Counted from the stretch's first letter, positions 37,175 through 47,262 are shown. The stretch: 64,000 bases of DNA from Rhizobium sp. P38BS-XIX (GCF_012641435.1 NZ_JABAIJ010000001.1:310001-374000); one strand, 5' to 3'. The notes: generated from the sequence alone by a model not told the origin. Made by a program: numbers and translations.

Positions 37175-37223
37175 CGATCTCCCCCCTTGTGGGGGAGATG
37201 TCACGAAGTGACAGAGGGGGGTA
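37175..37223. repeat. right arm of a perfect 49-bp inverted repeat
   Basis: Perfect reverse complement of 37021-37069, ending 7 bases before the cysS stop codon. The 105-base spacer between the arms has no recognisable content. Read as RNA, the two arms could form one long hairpin that ends the cysS transcript. Confidence 0.9.
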
Positions 37224-37230
37224 GCAAAGC

Positions 37231-38622
37231 TCACCGCTTGATTTCCCAGCTCGTGGTCCGTTCACCTGTCGCCGCATCCTTGCCGTCCTTGAGCTGGACG
37301 CCCATGGCGGTCAGCTCCTCGCGCAGCTTGTCGGCCTCGGCGAAGTTCTTGGCCTTCAGCAGCTCCAGGCGCTGACGCACTTTGGCGTCGATTTCCGCAA
37401 CAACGGCGTTGTCGACCTCCGCCTTCTTCGGCAGCAGGCCGAGAAGGTCGGCGCTGGCGGCGAAGACGGGCAGGAGGCTAGCGTCGGCATTGGCGGCTTG
37501 CGCCAGGGCATGCAGCGCCTGAATGGCGGCAACGGTGTTGAGATCGTCGCCGAGGGCGCCAAGTACCGTCGGATCCGGCGAGGCGTCGCCGACATCGGCC
37601 GCCGGCCATTTGGCGATCAGCCGCTCTGCTTCCTCGAGACGCTTTACCGAGAAGTCGATCGGCTCGCGATAATGCGTCATCAGCATGGCAAGCCGCAGCA
37701 CGTCGCCCGGCCATGTCCGGTCGCCGAGCTTGTCCGTCTCCAGCAGTTCGTAGATTGTGACGAAATTGCCTTCCGATTTCGACATCTTGCGGCCTTCGAC
37801 CTGCACGAAGCCATTGTGCATCCAGAGGTTCGCCATCGCATGCGTGCCATGCGCGCAACGTGACTGCGCGATCTCGTTTTCATGGTGTGGGAAGATCAGG
37901 TCGAGGCCACCACCGTGAACGTCGAAGACGTCGCCGAGATAGCGGCCGCTCATGGCCGAGCACTCGATATGCCAGCCCGGACGGCCGCGGCCCCAGGGGC
38001 TTTCCCAGCCGGGCTCGTTCTCGTCGGAGAGCTTCCACAACACGAAATCGCCCGGGCTTTTCTTGTGCTCGTCGACGGCAACGCGGGCGCCCGCCTGCTG
38101 TTCATCGAGGTTCCGCTTCGAGAGCTGGCCGTAATCGGCCATCGACCTGGTGTCGAACAGCACTTCGCCGGCAGCGCGATAGGCGTGGCCCTTGGCGATC
38201 AGCGTTTCGATGATGGCGATCATCTGCGCGATATTGTCCGTTGCCCGTGGTTGGACCGTAGGCTCCAGGCAGCCGAGTGCGGTCGTATCCTCGCGATACT
38301 GCCGTTCGGTCTTTTCGGTGACCAGCCGGATCGCTTCGTTGAGCGGGAGACCGGGGTGGTCACGCAAGGCACGCGCATTGATCTTGTCGTCGACGTCGGT
38401 GATGTTGCGGACATAGGTCACGTGGCTTTCGCCATAGACGTGGCGCAGCAGCCGGAAGAGCACGTCGAAAACGATGGCCGGTCGCGCATTGCCTATATGG
38501 GCGAAGTCATAGACCGTGGGACCGCAGACATACATGCGGACGTTATTGCGGTCGATCGGCTGGAAACCGACCTTTTCGCGCGTCAGCGTGTTGTAGAACT
38601 TCAGTTGCGGCTCGGCGCCCAT
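37231..38622 (-). CDS. cysS: cysteine-tRNA ligase
   Basis: 463-aa class I synthetase that charges tRNA-Cys. HIGH motif as HIGNARP after [15 protein letters not shown] motif as [10 protein letters not shown]; zinc-site residues around [10 protein letters not shown] and the [14 protein letters not shown] stretch. ATG 38622 follows tttgggagagtgac. The C-terminal anticodon region ends WEIKR. It stands upstream of the DUF559 operon, separated by the inverted repeat. Confidence 0.96.
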   Translation of the reverse strand: MGAEPQLKFYNTLTREKVGFQPIDRNNVRMYVCGPTVYDFAHIGNARPAIVFDVLFRLLRHVYGESHVTYVRNITDVDDKINARALRDHPGLPLNEAIRLVTEKTERQYREDTTALGCLEPTVQPRATDNIAQMIAIIETLIAKGHAYRAAGEVLFDTRSMADYGQLSKRNLDEQQAGARVAVDEHKKSPGDFVLWKLSDENEPGWESPWGRGRPGWHIECSAMSGRYLGDVFDVHGGGLDLIFPHHENEIAQSRCAHGTHAMANLWMHNGFVQVEGRKMSKSEGNFVTIYELLETDKLGDRTWPGDVLRLAMLMTHYREPIDFSVKRLEEAERLIAKWPAADVGDASPDPTVLGALGDDLNTVAAIQALHALAQAANADASLLPVFAASADLLGLLPKKAEVDNAVVAEIDAKVRQRLELLKAKNFAEADKLREELTAMGVQLKDGKDAATGERTTSWEIKR

Positions 38623-38818
38623 GTCACTCTCCCAAAGGCATAAATCCGAAAAAATACCGTCACCGGCAGGCCGGACGTTTGTCATCTTGGATTTTGGGAG
38701 ACGAAAACGGCCAGGCCAGCGAAACGCTAGCGAATAATTTTCCGGCAGATAATGCAGATAACCGTTTTCATGGGCGGCTTTATCGCGCGCCGGAAGAATT
38801 TGGTCAAGTAGGGGGAGC

Positions 38819-38841
38819 GCCTCTCGCGTATGGGGAGAGGC
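38819..38841 (-). terminator. hairpin at the end of the SDR gene
   Basis: GCCTCTC pairs with GAGAGGC across a loop of about 8 bases just after the SDR stop codon. The T-run lies on the + side, so it may instead end transcripts running the other way. Weak call. Confidence 0.4.
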
Positions 38842-38847
38842 TGTTTT

Positions 38848-39588
38848 TTATTCCGGCATCCGATAGTCGACGAGCTTGTTTTCGCGCACGACGAAAAGCT
38901 TGCCGGTTTCGGTGACGTTAGGGCCGACGAGCGGGATAATCGCTTTGGCGACATCGCGGGGATGCGGCAGCGTATCGGGATCTTCGCCGGGCATGGCCTG
39001 GGCGCGCATGGCCGTGCGGGTTGCGCCCGGATCGACGCTGGTAATGCGCAGCGGCGTGCTCTGCGTCTCTCCTGCCCATGTGCGGGCCAGCGCCTCGACG
39101 GCAGCCTTCGATGCGGAGTAGGGACCCCAGAAGGGCCGGCAGCGATGTGCGGCGGCCGATGACAGGATGACGGCACGGCCGGCTTCGGAGCGCATCAGCA
39201 GCGGCTCGACCGAGCGGATCAGCCGCCAGGTGGCTGTCACGTTGACGGTCATCACCTTTTCAAAGACTTTCGCCTCGACATGGCCGATCGGCGAGATCAC
39301 GCCGAGCACGCCGGCATTGGCGACGAGAATGTCGAGTTTGCCCCAGCGTTCGAAGATCGAAGCGCCGAGCGCGTCGATGGCATTCATGTCTGCAAGATCG
39401 AACGGCACCAGCGTTGCCGAACCACCGGCGGCCTTGATGGCATCATCGAGCTCTTCCAGTCCGCCGACAGTGCGGGCACAGGCGATGACATGCGCGCCTG
39501 CCTTGGCCAGTTCCAATGCGGTGAAGTAACCGATGCCGCGCGACGCGCCCGTGACGACGGCGATCTTGTCCTTGAGATTGACGCTCAT
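38848..39588 (-). CDS. short-chain dehydrogenase/reductase
   Basis: 246-aa NAD(P)-dependent oxidoreductase of the SDR superfamily. The cofactor motif is VVTGASRGIGYFTA, then LVANAGVLG, a serine in ILSSAAAH and the catalytic YSASK in GPYSASKAAVEALA. No substrate can be named. It is downstream of purF on the same strand but a terminator lies between them, so it may have its own promoter. Confidence 0.92.
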   Translation of the reverse strand: MSVNLKDKIAVVTGASRGIGYFTALELAKAGAHVIACARTVGGLEELDDAIKAAGGSATLVPFDLADMNAIDALGASIFERWGKLDILVANAGVLGVISPIGHVEAKVFEKVMTVNVTATWRLIRSVEPLLMRSEAGRAVILSSAAAHRCRPFWGPYSASKAAVEALARTWAGETQSTPLRITSVDPGATRTAMRAQAMPGEDPDTLPHPRDVAKAIIPLVGPNVTETGKLFVVRENKLVDYRMPE

Positions 39589-39614
39589 GCTGCCTTGATC
39601 CGAATGCTGGGAAG

Positions 39615-39639
39615 AGAAAAAAGGGCGCGAACGCCCCTT
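39615..39639 (-). terminator. terminator of purF
   Basis: On the minus strand AAGGG-GCG pairs with CGC-CCTT around a UUCG tetraloop (one bulge), followed by TTTTTT. Strong intrinsic terminator just after the purF stop codon. Confidence 0.8.
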
Positions 39640-39654
39640 CAATCATGGCTTGGG

Positions 39655-41139
39655 TCAGCCGTTGCTTGCGAGAACGGAAAGCTTGCGCACATTGCTGGTG
39701 CTTTCCTCGTCGAGCAGGCGGGTCGGATAGTCGCCGGTGAAATAGTGATCGGTGAACTGCGGTGCGGCGGCATCGCGCGGAGCGCCGCCGACAGCGCGAT
39801 AAAGACCGTCGATCGACAGGAACTCCAGCGAGTCCGCGCCGATGAAATCGCACATTGCCTGCATGCTGGAATATTGATTGGCGAGCAGCTTGGCGGCGTC
39901 GGGAGTGTTGATACCGTAGAAATCCGGATAATAGATCATCGGGCTCGCAACGCGGATATGCACCTCACGGGCGCCAGCCTCGCGAATCATCTGCACGATC
40001 TTGACCGAAGTCGTGCCGCGCACGATGGAATCGTCCACCAGGATCACACGCTTGCCTTCGATGATGGCACGGTTGGCGGAGTGCTTAAGCTTGACGCCAA
40101 AGGCGCGAATCTGCTGCGTCGGCTCGATGAACGTGCGGCCGACATAATGGTTGCGGATGATACCGAGTTCGAAGGGGATGCCGCTTTCCTGCGCGTAGCC
40201 GATCGCAGCAGGCGTGCCGCCATCCGGGACGGGTACGACGACATCGGCTTCGACAAAGGCTTCCTTGGCGAGATTGATGCCCATGTTCTTGCGCGCGACA
40301 TAGACGTTGCGACCGCCGACAACGGAATCGGGGCGGGCGAAATAGACATATTCGAACAGGCATAGCCGCTCGGGCTTGGTCACGTCAGGCTTGCGGGCAT
40401 CGATGGTGATGGAGCCGTCCGGTTGGATCTCGCAAATGACAACTTCGCCATTTTCGACATCACGTACGTATTTCGCGCCGATAATGTCGAGGGCGCAGGT
40501 TTCCGAACAGAAGATCGGCTTGCCGTCGAGTTCACCCATGACAAGCGGGCGGATGCCGGTCGAATCGCGCGCGGCAATCAACTTGGTGCGAGTCATCGCG
40601 AGCATCGAATAGCCGCCTTCCATCTGCCGGATGGCATCGATGAAACGATCGGAGGAAGACGAAAACTTGGAGCGTGCGATCAGATGAAGAACGACTTCGG
40701 TGTCCGACGTCGACTGACAGATGGCGCCATCGGCAATCACCTGCCGGCGCATCGTCAGGCCGTTGGTGAAGTTGCCGTTGTGAGCGATCGCGATACCGCC
40801 GACCTCAAGTTCGGCAAACAATGGCTGAACGTTTCGCAGCGCGACTTCGCCGGTCGTCGAATAACGCACATGACCGATAGAGCGGTCGCCAGGCAGGCGG
40901 GCGAGGGTGGCCGGGTCGGTATAATGGTCGCCGACAAGGCCCATCCGCCGCTCCGAATGGAAGCGCTGTCCGTCAAAGGAAACGATGCCGGCTGCCTCCT
41001 GACCGCGATGCTGCAGGGCATGCAGGCCGAGTGCCGTCAACGTCGCCGCGTCCGAATGTCCCAGAATGCCGAAGACACCGCATTCTTCATGCAGCGTATC
41101 GCCGTCGATATCGTCCTCGAAGGAAACGGAATGGTTCAT
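39655..41139 (-). CDS. purF: amidophosphoribosyltransferase
   Basis: 494-aa enzyme for the first step of purine synthesis, PRPP plus glutamine to phosphoribosylamine. The class II glutaminase cysteine is in HEECGVFGILGH at residue 20, so a 19-residue propeptide is expected. The phosphoribosyltransferase PRPP-binding motif is RVILVDDSIVRGTTS. It is third in the likely radA-cvpA-purF operon. Confidence 0.96.
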   Translation of the reverse strand: MNHSVSFEDDIDGDTLHEECGVFGILGHSDAATLTALGLHALQHRGQEAAGIVSFDGQRFHSERRMGLVGDHYTDPATLARLPGDRSIGHVRYSTTGEVALRNVQPLFAELEVGGIAIAHNGNFTNGLTMRRQVIADGAICQSTSDTEVVLHLIARSKFSSSSDRFIDAIRQMEGGYSMLAMTRTKLIAARDSTGIRPLVMGELDGKPIFCSETCALDIIGAKYVRDVENGEVVICEIQPDGSITIDARKPDVTKPERLCLFEYVYFARPDSVVGGRNVYVARKNMGINLAKEAFVEADVVVPVPDGGTPAAIGYAQESGIPFELGIIRNHYVGRTFIEPTQQIRAFGVKLKHSANRAIIEGKRVILVDDSIVRGTTSVKIVQMIREAGAREVHIRVASPMIYYPDFYGINTPDAAKLLANQYSSMQAMCDFIGADSLEFLSIDGLYRAVGGAPRDAAAPQFTDHYFTGDYPTRLLDEESTSNVRKLSVLASNG

Positions 41140-41206
41140 GGCTGCGGGCCTTTGCTCTCAACGTGGGCGGATCGGGGCGGCGTCACGAGTGACCATTAAA
41201 ATAGCT

Positions 41207-41239
41207 TAAAATCCGGCCGGAAAAAATATCGGGCCGGAT
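41207..41239 (-). terminator. hairpin between cvpA and purF
   Basis: ATCCGGCC and GGCCGGAT arms around a 13-base loop; on the minus strand the stem is followed by TTTTAAGC. It lies after the cvpA stop codon and may end or attenuate the transcript before purF. Confidence 0.55.
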
Positions 41240-41303
41240 CTTTCAATGTCACGCCGCTCAAATGGCGATTCCCGGGCTGCAGGTCAAGCCTGTAAACGCA
41301 CTG

Positions 41304-41918
41304 TCAATTGTTTGTCTGCGGCGCGGGCGCGTCGTCGGAGGGCGCCGTGTCGTTCGTCGTGCCGTTTTCGCCGCCCTGCGTCTGTCGCTGCTGGTTCGGC
41401 GCGATCTTGTTGATGATTTCAGCCGGCAACTTGGCCTGGATATCCTGTGGAAGCGCCGCGGTCAGCTTTTCGACCATCGAATCGAGGAAAGGCTTCGACT
41501 TGGCGTTGTTGACCCAATCGGGACGCGCCGCAGGTGCCACCAGCCAGTTCCAGAAGGCGACGACCACGACCATCAGGAGCAGGCCGCGGGCAGCGCCGAA
41601 CAGGAAGCCGAGCGTCCGGTCGAGTGCGCCGATGCGGCTGTCGATGATGAAATCCGCGATCCGGATGGTGATGAAGGAAATGATGATCAGCGCCAGCAGG
41701 AAGATGACACCGGCGGAGGCGATTGTCGCGATCTTGGTATCGGCCTTGTACTGCAGTGCATAGGGAAGCAGCAGAGGGTAGAGATAGTAAGCCGCGACGG
41801 CCGAGCCGCCCCAGCTGACGATCGACAGAATTTCGCGGGAAAACCCGCGAACCATGGCCAGCACGGCAGAGAACAGAAGAACGCCGATAACAATACCGTC
41901 GAAAATCGTAATTGGCAT
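41304..41918 (-). CDS. cvpA: CvpA family membrane protein
   Basis: 204-aa inner-membrane protein with four predicted helices and an N-terminal MPITIFDGIVIGVLLFSAVLA. The RGFSREILSIVSWGGSAVAAY and GALDRTLGFLFGAARGLLL blocks are the CvpA signature. The C terminus is a Gln/Asn/Thr/Pro-rich tail. CvpA is linked genetically to purF in E. coli, where they are cotranscribed, as seems so here. The mechanism is unclear. Confidence 0.93.
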   Translation of the reverse strand: MPITIFDGIVIGVLLFSAVLAMVRGFSREILSIVSWGGSAVAAYYLYPLLLPYALQYKADTKIATIASAGVIFLLALIIISFITIRIADFIIDSRIGALDRTLGFLFGAARGLLLMVVVVAFWNWLVAPAARPDWVNNAKSKPFLDSMVEKLTAALPQDIQAKLPAEIINKIAPNQQRQTQGGENGTTNDTAPSDDAPAPQTNN

Positions 41919-42006
41919 GTACAATCCTTCAAGACTTGCCACGCCAGGTGGCGGGCATCGGCCTCAATATGAGCCTCTTCTCCGTCAAGGACGGCTGAAA
42001 TATGGC

Positions 42007-43410
42007 TCAGTCTTCATCTTCCGCACGCTTGAGCGCGCCTTTCGATCCGGCTATTCGCGCCACCAAATCCGGCAGGCTGTCGATCTCGCTCCAGCGTCCG
42101 CTGCCGACCTTCTGCAGGTCGACGGAAGCGGCAGGGAGAACAGCTGCTGAAAATCCCAGCTTCTCGGCTTCCTTGAGACGCTGGGCAGTATGCGCAACCG
42201 GCCGGACGGCGCCCGACAGGCTGACTTCGCCGAAATAGACGCAATCGGCGGGAAGGGCAATACCGGCCAGGGAGGAAACCAGTGCAGAGGCGACGGCGAG
42301 ATCCGCGGCCGGCTCGGAAATACGGTAGCCGCCGGCAATATTGAGGTAGACGTCGTGCTGGCCGAGGCGCACGCCGCAATGGGCCTCAAGAACAGCGAGA
42401 ATCATCGAAAGTCGGGCCGAATCCCAGCCGACGATGGCGCGCCGGGGCGTGCCGAGCGATGTCGGCGCCACCAGCGCCTGCACCTCCACAAGCACCGGGC
42501 GCGTCCCTTCGATGCCTGCAAAAACGGCTGCACCCGGCGATTTTTCGTTGCGTTCTCCCAGGAAAAGTTCCGAGGGATTCGGCACGTCGCGAAGCCCGGC
42601 GTCGGACATTTCGAAGACGCCGATTTCGTCGGTGGGGCCGAAGCGGTTCTTGACCGTGCGCAGGATGCGATAGTGATGGCCGCGATCGCCCTCGAAATAG
42701 AGGACGGCGTCGACCATGTGTTCGACCACACGTGGCCCGGCGATCTGGCCATCCTTGGTGACGTGACCGACGAGCACCATTGCGGTTCCGGTCTGCTTCG
42801 CGAAGCGGATCATCGCCTGAACGCCCGTGCGCACCTGGGTCACGGTGCCAGGTGCGGATTCGGCAAGCTCGCTCCACAGCGTCTGAATGGAATCGATGAT
42901 GACGAGATCCGGCCGCTTGCCTTCCGCGATCGTCGCCAGAATGTCCTCGACATTGGTTTCGGCGGCGAGCATGACTTCGGTGTCTGCCGCTTTCAGGCGC
43001 TGAGCGCGCAAGCGCACCTGCGCCACGGCTTCTTCGCCCGACACGTAAACGATCTTGTGCCCCTGACTCGCCAGCGCTGCCGCAGCCTGCATCAGCAATG
43101 TCGATTTGCCGATTCCGGGATCGCCGCCGACGAGGACGGCCGACCCACGCACGAAGCCGCCGCCGGTCGCACGATCGAGTTCGGAAATTCCCGTATGGAT
43201 GCGCGGCGCTTCCTCGATCTCTCCCGAAAGCGACGTCAGCGTAACAGGCTTTCCCTTCCGTGGGGTCTTCGCAGGGCCGCCGCCGATCCCGCCCATCGGA
43301 TCTTCTTCGACGATGGTGTTCCAGGCGCCGCAATTGTCACACTTGCCGGCCCAGCGATTATGGACCGTGCCGCAGTTCTGGCAGATGAATTGTGTACGGG
43401 CTTTCGCCAT
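42007..43410 (-). CDS. radA: DNA repair protein RadA
   Basis: 467-aa RecA-like ATPase that helps process recombination intermediates. Order: zinc finger CQNCGTVHNRWAGKCDNCGAW (cysteines at about 10-27), Walker A GGDPGIGKSTLL, the RadA-specific KNRFG motif in RTVKNRFGPTDEIG, and a C-terminal Lon-like domain (about 290 onward, PADCVYFGEVSLSGAVRPV). First gene of the radA-cvpA-purF run. Confidence 0.95.
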   Translation of the reverse strand: MAKARTQFICQNCGTVHNRWAGKCDNCGAWNTIVEEDPMGGIGGGPAKTPRKGKPVTLTSLSGEIEEAPRIHTGISELDRATGGGFVRGSAVLVGGDPGIGKSTLLMQAAAALASQGHKIVYVSGEEAVAQVRLRAQRLKAADTEVMLAAETNVEDILATIAEGKRPDLVIIDSIQTLWSELAESAPGTVTQVRTGVQAMIRFAKQTGTAMVLVGHVTKDGQIAGPRVVEHMVDAVLYFEGDRGHHYRILRTVKNRFGPTDEIGVFEMSDAGLRDVPNPSELFLGERNEKSPGAAVFAGIEGTRPVLVEVQALVAPTSLGTPRRAIVGWDSARLSMILAVLEAHCGVRLGQHDVYLNIAGGYRISEPAADLAVASALVSSLAGIALPADCVYFGEVSLSGAVRPVAHTAQRLKEAEKLGFSAAVLPAASVDLQKVGSGRWSEIDSLPDLVARIAGSKGALKRAEDED

Positions 43411-43563
43411 CGGATGCTGTTCTCAAAGTTCGGATGCTTCGCTTGTGCGACGAATCGCTTCGGCTGTCAGATAATGTCTTTCGCGGGCCATCAAAACTAA
43501 TGATTTCCGTATCAACGGCGATCATGCCAGGCTTTATGCCAGTGTTTTTACGGATGACTGCCG

Positions 43564-44199
43564 ATGTTCGACTATTCGCTGGCCCATTGGGTCGCTTTTT
43601 TGACTGCAGCGACGCTGCTTAACCTGTCACCGGGGCCGGATATTGCTTTCATCCTCGGTCATACAATCCGGAGCGGCATGCGCTCGGGCTTTGCAGCTCT
43701 GTTCGGCATCTGGAGCGGGGCGTGTCTGCATGTGTTGATGGCCGCCGCCGGACTGTCGGCGATCCTCGCCGCCTCGGCACTTGCTTTCTCGACGATCAAG
43801 TGGATCGGTGCCGCCTATCTCATCTGGCTTGGGATACAGGCGCTGCGATCGAAGGGCGAGGCGGCGTGGATCAAGGAAGCGGGCAAGGCGCTATCCTTTG
43901 CTCGCATCTATCGGCAGGGCATTCTGGTCTCGCTGCTCAATCCGAAGGTGGCGATCTTCTTTCTGGCGTTCCTGCCGCAATTCGTCGTCGAAGGCGCCGG
44001 TCCCGTATGGGCGCAGCTTTTGCTGCACGGCAGCCTCATCATCGTCGTCGCAGCCTTCATCGAGCCGCCGCTTATCCTGCTTGGCGGTCGTCTGAGCGAG
44101 GCGCTGCGGCGCAACCGCAGTCTCGGTCTTTGGCTGGATCGCGGGCTTGGAACCCTGTTCGTGGCTCTCGGCGTGCGCCTCGCGATCAGCGCACGCTAA
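43564..44199 (+). CDS. LysE/RhtB-family amino-acid exporter
   Basis: 211-aa inner-membrane protein with about six helices. The LysE family start is present: NLSPGPDIAFILGHTIRSGMR, followed by AYLIWLGIQALRS and SLLNPKVAIFFLAFLPQFV. The exported amino acid cannot be told. It is divergent from radA and convergent with alr, the two stops being 12 bases apart. Confidence 0.93.
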   Translation: MFDYSLAHWVAFLTAATLLNLSPGPDIAFILGHTIRSGMRSGFAALFGIWSGACLHVLMAAAGLSAILAASALAFSTIKWIGAAYLIWLGIQALRSKGEAAWIKEAGKALSFARIYRQGILVSLLNPKVAIFFLAFLPQFVVEGAGPVWAQLLLHGSLIIVVAAFIEPPLILLGGRLSEALRRNRSLGLWLDRGLGTLFVALGVRLAISAR

Positions 44200-44211
44200 C
44201 GAATTATCGGG

Positions 44212-45375
44212 CTATTCCTCAGTCTCTTCCGAGATATACCGCCGCTCGTGACGCAGGCCCATGCTGGTCAGCATCTCGTAGCCGATCGTGCCGGCTGATC
44301 TGGCCGCATCATCCACCAGGATGTTGCTGCCGAAGAGCTCGATATAATCGCCGGCGCGGACCGTGTTTTCCGGCAGGTCGGTGACGTCGAAGATCGTCAG
44401 ATCCATCGTGATACGACCGGCAACAGGCACCTTGTGACCGGCGATGAAGCCGTGGCCGGCGGGAACACCGGTCTGGCGCAACGGCACGCCGGCGCTCGAT
44501 TGGCTGCGCATGTAGCCATCGGCATAGCCGGCTGAAACGATTGCCAGGCGACTGTCGCGCGTCAGCTGCAGCGCGCGGCCGTAACTGACTGTTTCTCCCG
44601 CCTTGACCGAGCGGGTCTGGATGATCCGGGCCTGCGCCGTTGCCACCGGACGCATCGGATTGGCCATGCCGGGAACGGCTTCCCCGCCATAGGTGGCGAT
44701 ACCCGGACGGGTAAGGTCGAAGTGATAGTCCGACCCAAGGAAGATACCGGCGGAATTGGCAAGGCTTGCCTCGATGCCCTCGAAAGCCTGGCTGACCGTT
44801 TGAAAGGCTTCCAGCTGCTGCTTGTTCATCGCATTGGAAGGGTCGTCGCCGCAGGCAAGATGGCTCATGACGAGCACGGGCGCAAAGCTTGCGGGGCGCG
44901 ATACGTCGTCGGCAAGCGCGATGGCATCGGCCATCGGCAGGCCCAACCGATTGAAGCCGGTATCGACCTGCAATGCGCAAGGGTAATCGCCATAGTCGGC
45001 CAGCACCGCCATCCAGAAGCTCAACTGTTCCTCGGACGCGATGACGGGAACGAGATCATTTTCGAAGAAGGTTCGCTCCATCCCCGGCCATATGCCGCTG
45101 AGGACGAAGATGCGTGCCTCGGGCGCATAAAGCCGCAGGCTCGCGCCTTCATCCGCTGTGGCGACGAAAAAGTCGCGGGCTCCAACCGAATAAAGGGTTT
45201 CGCCGACATCCTCGATGCCGAGCCCATAGGCATCGGCTTTGACGACGGCTGCGGTGCGGGCCTTGCCCGAGCGCCGCGCCATCTCGCGCCAGTTCTCGAC
45301 GAGGGCACCGAGATCGACCGTCAACCGCAGACCAGCCGAAGCGAAAGCATCATAGTCATCGAAAGTGTCTGTCAT
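44212..45375 (-). CDS. alr: alanine racemase
   Basis: 387-aa PLP enzyme that interconverts L- and D-alanine for peptidoglycan. The PLP lysine is in AAVVKADAYGLGIE and the second base tyrosine in AIVSAGYADGYMR; VAGRITMDLTIFDVTDLP holds the substrate-binding region. ATG 45375 gives MTDTFDDYDAFASAGLRLTV. It lies downstream of dnaB, with a hairpin between them. Confidence 0.95.
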   Translation of the reverse strand: MTDTFDDYDAFASAGLRLTVDLGALVENWREMARRSGKARTAAVVKADAYGLGIEDVGETLYSVGARDFFVATADEGASLRLYAPEARIFVLSGIWPGMERTFFENDLVPVIASEEQLSFWMAVLADYGDYPCALQVDTGFNRLGLPMADAIALADDVSRPASFAPVLVMSHLACGDDPSNAMNKQQLEAFQTVSQAFEGIEASLANSAGIFLGSDYHFDLTRPGIATYGGEAVPGMANPMRPVATAQARIIQTRSVKAGETVSYGRALQLTRDSRLAIVSAGYADGYMRSQSSAGVPLRQTGVPAGHGFIAGHKVPVAGRITMDLTIFDVTDLPENTVRAGDYIELFGSNILVDDAARSAGTIGYEMLTSMGLRHERRYISEETEE

Positions 45376-45397
45376 AGAGCCGCCTTGACGAAGAAAT

Positions 45398-45421
45398 GGC
45401 CGGAGGGGTGTCGCTCCGGCC
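45398..45421 (-). terminator. hairpin between dnaB and alr
   Basis: GGCCGGAG pairs perfectly with CTCCGGCC around an 8-base loop, followed on the minus strand by ATTTCTTC. A dnaB terminator, or an attenuator before alr, which starts 22 bases later. Confidence 0.6.
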
Positions 45422-45488
45422 AAGGATAATGGTCATAGATGAAAAGAAAAAGTGTGGCGGCGCAGATATGCGTCGCCCATCGCTTTTA

Positions 45489-46985
45489 TCAGTGCTCTTC
45501 GTATTGAAGGAACGAGGAGTCGGCGAGATCCGCGAAGCGGGTGAATTCCGACTGGAAGGCGAGTTTCACGGTACCGGTCGGCCCGTGACGCTGTTTGGCG
45601 ATGATGACGTCGGCCGTACCCTTCACGCGGTCGAACAGGGCTTCCCATTCGCCGTACTTCGGATCGTTCGGGTCACGCGGCTCCTGGTTCTTGACGTAGT
45701 ATTCCTCGCGGAACACGAAGAGTACCACGTCGGCGTCCTGCTCGATCGAGCCGGATTCACGAAGGTCCGATAGCTGCGGGCGCTTGTCGTCGCGGCTTTC
45801 GACGGCACGCGAGAGCTGGGAGAGCGCGATGATGGGAACGTTGAGTTCCTTGCCGAGCGCCTTCAGGCCCGTGGTGATCTGGGTGATTTCCTGCACACGG
45901 TTCTCGTTCGATTTGCCCGAGCCGGTCATCAGCTGAACGTAGTCGACCACCAGAACGTCGAGGCCGCGCTGGCGCTTCAGGCGTCGGGCACGCGCGGACA
46001 GCTGGGCGATCGAGATACCACCCGTCTGGTCGATAAAGAGCGGCACCTTCTGCATCATCATCGAGCATGCCACCAGCTTTTCGAAATCGGCGTCGTTGAT
46101 ATCGCCGCGACGGATCTTCGACGAGGAGACTTCCGTCTGCTCGGAGATGATACGCGTTGCGAGCTGTTCGGACGACATTTCGAGCGAGTAGAAGCCGACG
46201 ACGCCGCCGTTCTTCGCTTTGGTGGAGCCATCCGCCTGCACCTCGCCTTCGAAGGCTGCTGCGATATTATAGGCAATGTTGGTGGCAAGCGAGGTCTTGC
46301 CCATGCCGGGACGGCCGGCAAGGATGATCAAGTCCGAGCGCTGCAGGCCGCCCATCTTGCTGTCGAGCGAGTGGATGCCGGTGGAAATGCCCGACAGGCC
46401 ACCATCGCGCTCCTTGGCAACGGCGGCGAGATCGATGGCGAGCGCCACGGCATCGTTGAAAGCCTGGAAGCCGCCGTCGTAGCGACCGTTTTCGGCCAGT
46501 TCGAAGAGCCTGCGTTCGGTGTCCTCGATCTGCGTCTGCGGCGGCATGTCGAGCGGCGCGTCATAGGCGATATTGACCATGTCCTCGCCGATGGTGATCA
46601 GCGCGCGGCGTAGCGCCAGATCGTAGATGGCGCGGCCATAGTCTTCGGCATTGATGATCGAAACGGCTTCTACGGCCAGGCGTGCGAGGTATTGCGCCAC
46701 CGTCATGTCGCCGACCTTGTCGTCGGCCGGCACGAAGCTCTTGATGGTGACGGGGTCCGCCTTCTTACCCATGCGAATGATATCGCCCGCGACTTCGAAA
46801 ATCTTCCTGTGCAGCGGTTCATAAAGGTGGATCGGTTTCAGGAAGTCGGAGACGCGATAATAGGCATCGTTGTTGACGAGGATGGCGCCGAGAAGAGCCT
46901 GCTCCGCCTCAATATTATTCGGGGCTTCGCGATAGTGCTGTTCGGCGGGCGTAATAGCGGCAAGCTTGCGCGCAGCTTCGTTCAT
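45489..46985 (-). CDS. dnaB: replicative DNA helicase DnaB
   Basis: 498-aa hexameric fork helicase. The N-terminal helical domain (EQHYREAPNNIEAEQALLGAI) is followed by the RecA-like motor with Walker A LAGRPGMGKTSLAT, Walker B-like DVLVVDYVQLM, and QLSRAVESRDDKRPQLSDLRESGSIEQDAD. ATG 46985 follows aagagatggaaa. An in-frame codon 29 residues upstream lacks homology. rplI and the S6/S18 operon, usual neighbours of dnaB, lie 3.6 kb away here. Confidence 0.96.
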   Translation of the reverse strand: MNEAARKLAAITPAEQHYREAPNNIEAEQALLGAILVNNDAYYRVSDFLKPIHLYEPLHRKIFEVAGDIIRMGKKADPVTIKSFVPADDKVGDMTVAQYLARLAVEAVSIINAEDYGRAIYDLALRRALITIGEDMVNIAYDAPLDMPPQTQIEDTERRLFELAENGRYDGGFQAFNDAVALAIDLAAVAKERDGGLSGISTGIHSLDSKMGGLQRSDLIILAGRPGMGKTSLATNIAYNIAAAFEGEVQADGSTKAKNGGVVGFYSLEMSSEQLATRIISEQTEVSSSKIRRGDINDADFEKLVACSMMMQKVPLFIDQTGGISIAQLSARARRLKRQRGLDVLVVDYVQLMTGSGKSNENRVQEITQITTGLKALGKELNVPIIALSQLSRAVESRDDKRPQLSDLRESGSIEQDADVVLFVFREEYYVKNQEPRDPNDPKYGEWEALFDRVKGTADVIIAKQRHGPTGTVKLAFQSEFTRFADLADSSFLQYEEH

Positions 46986-47262
46986 TTTCCATCTCTTCGT
47001 ACTTTTGGAGTATCGAATGGTTTGCGACGATCCGATGTCATGGTCAACCACGCAATGCTCTGCTTTTCGCAAACGAGGGCAATTACGGCGACGCTATCAA
47101 CGTTGTTCCACTCGTCCACAGGGCCAAGTTTCTGCCGCTTAAAAAATCCCTTGTCGCCACTTTGCAACGCTACGACCGACACACGAATCACGTAGGCAAG
47201 TTGTTCGTGGGGCATTTTAGCCGGGTATTTTGCTGTGCGCATCCGCCTGCTTGGCCATGATG

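Noticed and set aside
42190-43500. 436-codon + strand ORF opposite radA
   Set aside because: RadA has all its motifs on the other strand; this is its antisense shadow.
46982-47242. 86-codon ORF ending in an ATGA overlap with the dnaB start
   Set aside because: The overlap looked like coupling, but the sequence shows no domain and no ribosome binding site was found; dnaB has its own site.
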